Shown piece by piece: positions 5,709 through 7,961 of a stretch of DNA of 7,961 nt. A program made the position numbers and the translations under genes. Where the stretch lies: assembly GCA_031290635.1 (NCBI GenBank), contig JAITNE010000025.1, positions 1-7,961 on the forward strand. The letters are read 5' to 3'. Position 1 is the stretch's first letter. Every line of letters begins with the position of its first letter. The stretch is from Tannerella sp. Lineage in GTDB: Bacteria; Bacteroidota; Bacteroidia; Bacteroidales; Tannerellaceae. Under the pieces are notes generated by a model. The model did no database searches. It was not told where the DNA came from and saw only the letters and a list, made by a program, of their open reading frames with translations.

Positions 5709-6716
5709 CTACGTCTGCCCTTTCAGGTAAAGTATTGCTTCTTCGATGATGGTGTCGATATTATTAAGCTGGTCGGCTTCTTTGATGTCGATTTTGATGT
5801 CGGGATCGACGCCGTCCTCGGTCAGCTGCTTGTTGGCGTCGTACATCGGCGAGGATGAAAAACGTATGCTCCAACCGTTAGGTATCTCCGAATGGAAAGG
5901 CAGTCCGCAACCACCGCCGGTGCGGTCGCCGATGATCTTAACCTGACGGCAGAGCTTCATCTTGTTGACGAAGTCGTTAGTCGCGCTGTAGCAGCTGCGG
6001 TTGGTCAATACAGCCGTCGGACGCAGCCAGCGGATACGCTTGGACGGCTCCATTTCGATGGGGTAAGGCTCGGAGAAGTCGTTGTGAGCGGGACCTTTTT
6101 TGTGGCTGATGTATCCTACTAATGTCTTCTCGCTAAGGAAACGGGCGGCGATGCGCTCGGAATAGACCAGCGAGCCGCCGCCGTTCTCGCGCACGTCGAA
6201 GATTAAAGCCTTGCAATCCTTGAAATGCAGGAACATCTCGTCGAGATTGGCTTCACCGACGGCGTTCGAGAAGTCGTTGTAGAAGACGTACCCGATGCTG
6301 TCGCGCAGGATGAGGTAGCGCAGTCCGCCGGCAATATAGTAGTCGTTGCCGAGATACGCGCGGTGTACGACGGAGTTGTAGTTGTCGGGATAGTTCTCGC
6401 TCCAGTCCCAGAACCGCGAGACGTTGAAGGTCGAAATTAGATTTGTATGCCCGTCCCTGAGTTCGCAGAGCATCTCGCCCATCAGCGCAAACAGTTCGTA
6501 GCGGTCTAATTCGTTGGTCACTAAAGGCGAATATTTGTCGTGAACGGCTTTCCAGTCGATGTTTTTGTACTCAAAGAAGCAGTAGTTTTGGTCGATAAGC
6601 TTCCATAGCGCCTCGAAGTTAGTGCGCGGGTCGGACGAATACTTTTCGTCGTCGGGCGTACATGCGCTCAGGAAGATTGCCAATATCAGAATAATTCTTT
6701 TCATCATCATTTTCAT
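5709..6716 (-). CDS. S41 family peptidase, predicted surface lipoprotein
   Basis: This is a 335-residue serine peptidase of the S41 (C-terminal processing / tricorn-core) superfamily. It starts with a lipoprotein signal peptide, hydrophobic residues 8-16 and lipobox LSAC with Cys19. The residues after the cysteine (TPDDE) are acidic, resembling the export signal that sends Bacteroidetes lipoproteins to the cell surface. Family motifs are ELRDGHTNL with His90, DVRENGGG (174-181), NRSCYSATNDF with probable nucleophile Ser244, IIGDRTGGG (261-269) and EDGVDPDI (300-307). The Lys that follows the Ser in Prc/CtpA (in FGKG) is absent here (TGGGCG). A Ser-His mechanism like that of tricorn is therefore more likely; this is an inference. 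No PDZ domain is visible. The start ATG directly follows the TAA of the upstream gene, suggesting translational coupling; ATGs at codons 3-5 are alternatives. The substrate is unknown. Confidence 0.88.
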   Translation of the reverse strand: MKMMMKRIILILAIFLSACTPDDEKYSSDPRTNFEALWKLIDQNYCFFEYKNIDWKAVHDKYSPLVTNELDRYELFALMGEMLCELRDGHTNLISTFNVSRFWDWSENYPDNYNSVVHRAYLGNDYYIAGGLRYLILRDSIGYVFYNDFSNAVGEANLDEMFLHFKDCKALIFDVRENGGGSLVYSERIAARFLSEKTLVGYISHKKGPAHNDFSEPYPIEMEPSKRIRWLRPTAVLTNRSCYSATNDFVNKMKLCRQVKIIGDRTGGGCGLPFHSEIPNGWSIRFSSSPMYDANKQLTEDGVDPDIKIDIKEADQLNNIDTIIEEAILYLKGQT

Positions 6717-7817
6717 TTAGTAATACGCACTGTTGAAGAGGTTGCGGCGGCGCATCTCTCGTCCGCCGAAAGCGATGTATTCTTTCACAAATCCAAGCAT
6801 CACATTGTTGGAGATGATGTAGCGGTCGAGGTTGTTGATATAGGTCGTGTAGAGCATCCCGAAGTATCCGACGCGCAGGGTCATGTTGCTTACCGGAAAG
6901 TCGAGCGTGAGGTAGTTGCGCATGGCAAACTTGTTGCCGATAGATGCGAGCTTGAATATCTCGGCGGTGTTGCCGAGACTGAATATTTCGTAGTAGGATT
7001 GATTGTAAACCGGCGAGAAAAGCGCTCCTGCGAAAGGGCTTTCGAGCTGGTAACGGACGGCGAAGGGGTAATTCTTCACGCGAAATTCGTATATCCCGAT
7101 TACCGACAGGTTTAGGTCGATATCTCCGTGTATCGTCATGGGATTGTTGCCGTTGCGGGTGTTATAAACCATGCCGAACATGCCGCGAGCGCTGCCTCCG
7201 ACTAATATCTTGAGGAATGGGTCGGGCAGGAAGCGATAGTGGTAGCCGAAGGAGTAATCGACGAATGCTGACAGGAAGTTGGCGTTCTCGGCGCCGTTGA
7301 GTGTGGACGAGAGATCTACGTTTACTATGTTTTGGCGCGAATACTTGTAGTCGCTTGAAATGAAGCGCATCCTCTCGCTCATGTATCGGTATCCGTAGCC
7401 TTGATAAGCCATGGGCGAAAGGTAGGTGTCTTTCATGCGATACGCGCCGAATCCGACCATCGTGCCTTCGTTGATTGAACGGAGGTCGGCGACGTCAGGC
7501 TCGTCGCCGCTGAAGTTTCCTGCGTTTGCGTTTGTTTCGCGCGTGGTTACTTGCGCTCGTTTGCGAGTTACAACATGGCGCTCATAGACTTTAGAAGTGT
7601 CGGAACGCTGGAGAGATAGCTGTGCTACGGTGTCGGCTTGCTGTAGGGCGGTCGAGTCAGCAGGTTGTAGGGCGGTCGAGTCAGATACATTATGCAAAAC
7701 TATTGTGTCTGCCGGCTGCTGTGGCGCTACTGTGTCTGTTGCCTCGCTTACCTGTGCTTCTATCGTAAGCGAAAGAAGCAAACCAAAGGTCGTAAATATA
7801 TGTTTCAAATTCTTCAT
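6717..7817 (-). CDS. Predicted outer-membrane beta-barrel protein (possibly DUF3316)
   Basis: The 366-residue product begins with a signal peptide (1-21, cleavage predicted after IEA, leaving Gln22). A low-complexity linker of about 75 residues follows, rich in Asp, Thr, Ala and Gln, with an eight-residue repeat DSTALQPA/DSTALQQA (46-61). From about residue 115 to the end the sequence alternates polar and aromatic residues in many short strands and ends in Tyr-Tyr. An aromatic C-terminal residue is what the BAM machinery usually recognises. The DTYLSPMAY segment (130-138) recalls DUF3316 proteins of Bacteroidetes, but that is from memory. Function is unknown. It follows the upstream gene by 6 bases and abuts the S41 gene (TAA then ATG), so the three probably share a transcript. 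The N-terminal linker could span the periplasm or bind a partner. Confidence 0.7.
   Translation of the reverse strand: MKNLKHIFTTFGLLLSLTIEAQVSEATDTVAPQQPADTIVLHNVSDSTALQPADSTALQQADTVAQLSLQRSDTSKVYERHVVTRKRAQVTTRETNANAGNFSGDEPDVADLRSINEGTMVGFGAYRMKDTYLSPMAYQGYGYRYMSERMRFISSDYKYSRQNIVNVDLSSTLNGAENANFLSAFVDYSFGYHYRFLPDPFLKILVGGSARGMFGMVYNTRNGNNPMTIHGDIDLNLSVIGIYEFRVKNYPFAVRYQLESPFAGALFSPVYNQSYYEIFSLGNTAEIFKLASIGNKFAMRNYLTLDFPVSNMTLRVGYFGMLYTTYINNLDRYIISNNVMLGFVKEYIAFGGREMRRRNLFNSAYY
7635..7682 (-). repeat. 24-bp in-frame tandem repeat in the linker of the barrel protein
   Basis: TGTAGGGCGGTCGAGTCAG occurs at 7642-7660 and 7666-7684, 24 bases apart, and encodes two copies of DSTALQ-x-A. Because 24 is a multiple of three, gain or loss of a unit would change linker length without breaking the frame. 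Confidence 0.85.
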
Positions 7818-7823
7818 GTCAAT

Positions 7824-7961
7824 CTAATTAAAAAGGTTCATCTGAGCATCATCCTGCTCATCATCTTCTATTATAACTTCGTTCTCGTCTCTTTCCTCAA
7901 GCGCATCAGGTATCAAAGTCGGTTCAATCTCATAGATTCGGCTGACCGCAAAGGTAGTGAT
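7824..7961 (-). CDS. C-terminal end of an unidentified protein with acidic tail (topoisomerase IV/gyrase A subunit is one candidate)
   Basis: The minus strand is open from the window edge to a TAG at 7824-7826, giving 45 residues. They begin ITTFAVSRIYEIEPTLIP, continue in a strongly acidic stretch (EVIIEDDEQDDAQ) and end in QMNLFN. The spacing of 6 bases to the next start codon, on the same strand, supports a real gene at the head of an operon. Bacteroidetes topoisomerase IV A subunits, as I recall them, end in a KGKRxTT-type strand, an 'EIEP'-like segment and an acidic tail, so that is a candidate, but the evidence here is thin. QMNLF also resembles the beta-clamp-binding pentapeptide (QL[SD]LF), which would fit a DNA replication or repair protein. 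Neither proposal can be settled from 45 residues. Confidence 0.6.
   Translation of the reverse strand: MTTFAVSRIYEIEPTLIPDALEERDENEVIIEDDEQDDAQMNLFN

Overview
The window looks like chromosomal DNA from a member of the Bacteroidota, probably the order Bacteroidales. The clues are a tRNA promoter matching the Bacteroides-type TTTG / TAnnTTTG consensus with a 19-base spacer, a tRNA without an encoded CCA, start codons mostly without a clear Shine-Dalgarno, a UvrA whose sequence and degenerate first zinc site resemble those I recall from Bacteroidales, and an acidic stretch just after a lipoprotein cysteine. All identifications come from reading motifs; no database search was possible.

Layout, plus strand. 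Bases 2-436 hold the C-terminal end of a protein with a PD-(D/E)XK nuclease-like domain, of the kind fused to an AAA-ATPase-like domain in Bacteroidales. A short repeat-rich, hairpin-rich spacer follows. uvrA (641-3583) is complete and encodes the damage-recognition ATPase of nucleotide excision repair. It carries a low-complexity insert before its first zinc site. Bases 3584-3960 contain fragments of dispersed repeats, a 41-bp tandem duplication and a strong hairpin.

Layout, minus strand. From right to left: the last 45 codons of an unidentified gene with an acidic tail (7824-7961), a predicted outer-membrane beta-barrel protein (6717-7817, possibly DUF3316), and a lipoprotein S41 peptidase (5709-6716). 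The three are separated by 6 and 0 bases, so they look like one operon. Next comes a 505-bp spacer built mostly from repeats: a 47-bp tandem array, an unrelated centre, and inverted copies of the array. Then anmK (4148-5203, peptidoglycan recycling) and tRNA-Leu(UAG) (3961-4041), the latter with its own promoter and terminator.

No obviously new multi-gene system is present; the genes are mostly housekeeping or envelope genes. The points most worth a second look are the repeat-built spacer between the S41 gene and anmK, an asparagine in AnmK where the catalytic aspartate is expected, the insert in UvrA, and the tandem repeat with adjoining palindrome downstream of uvrA.
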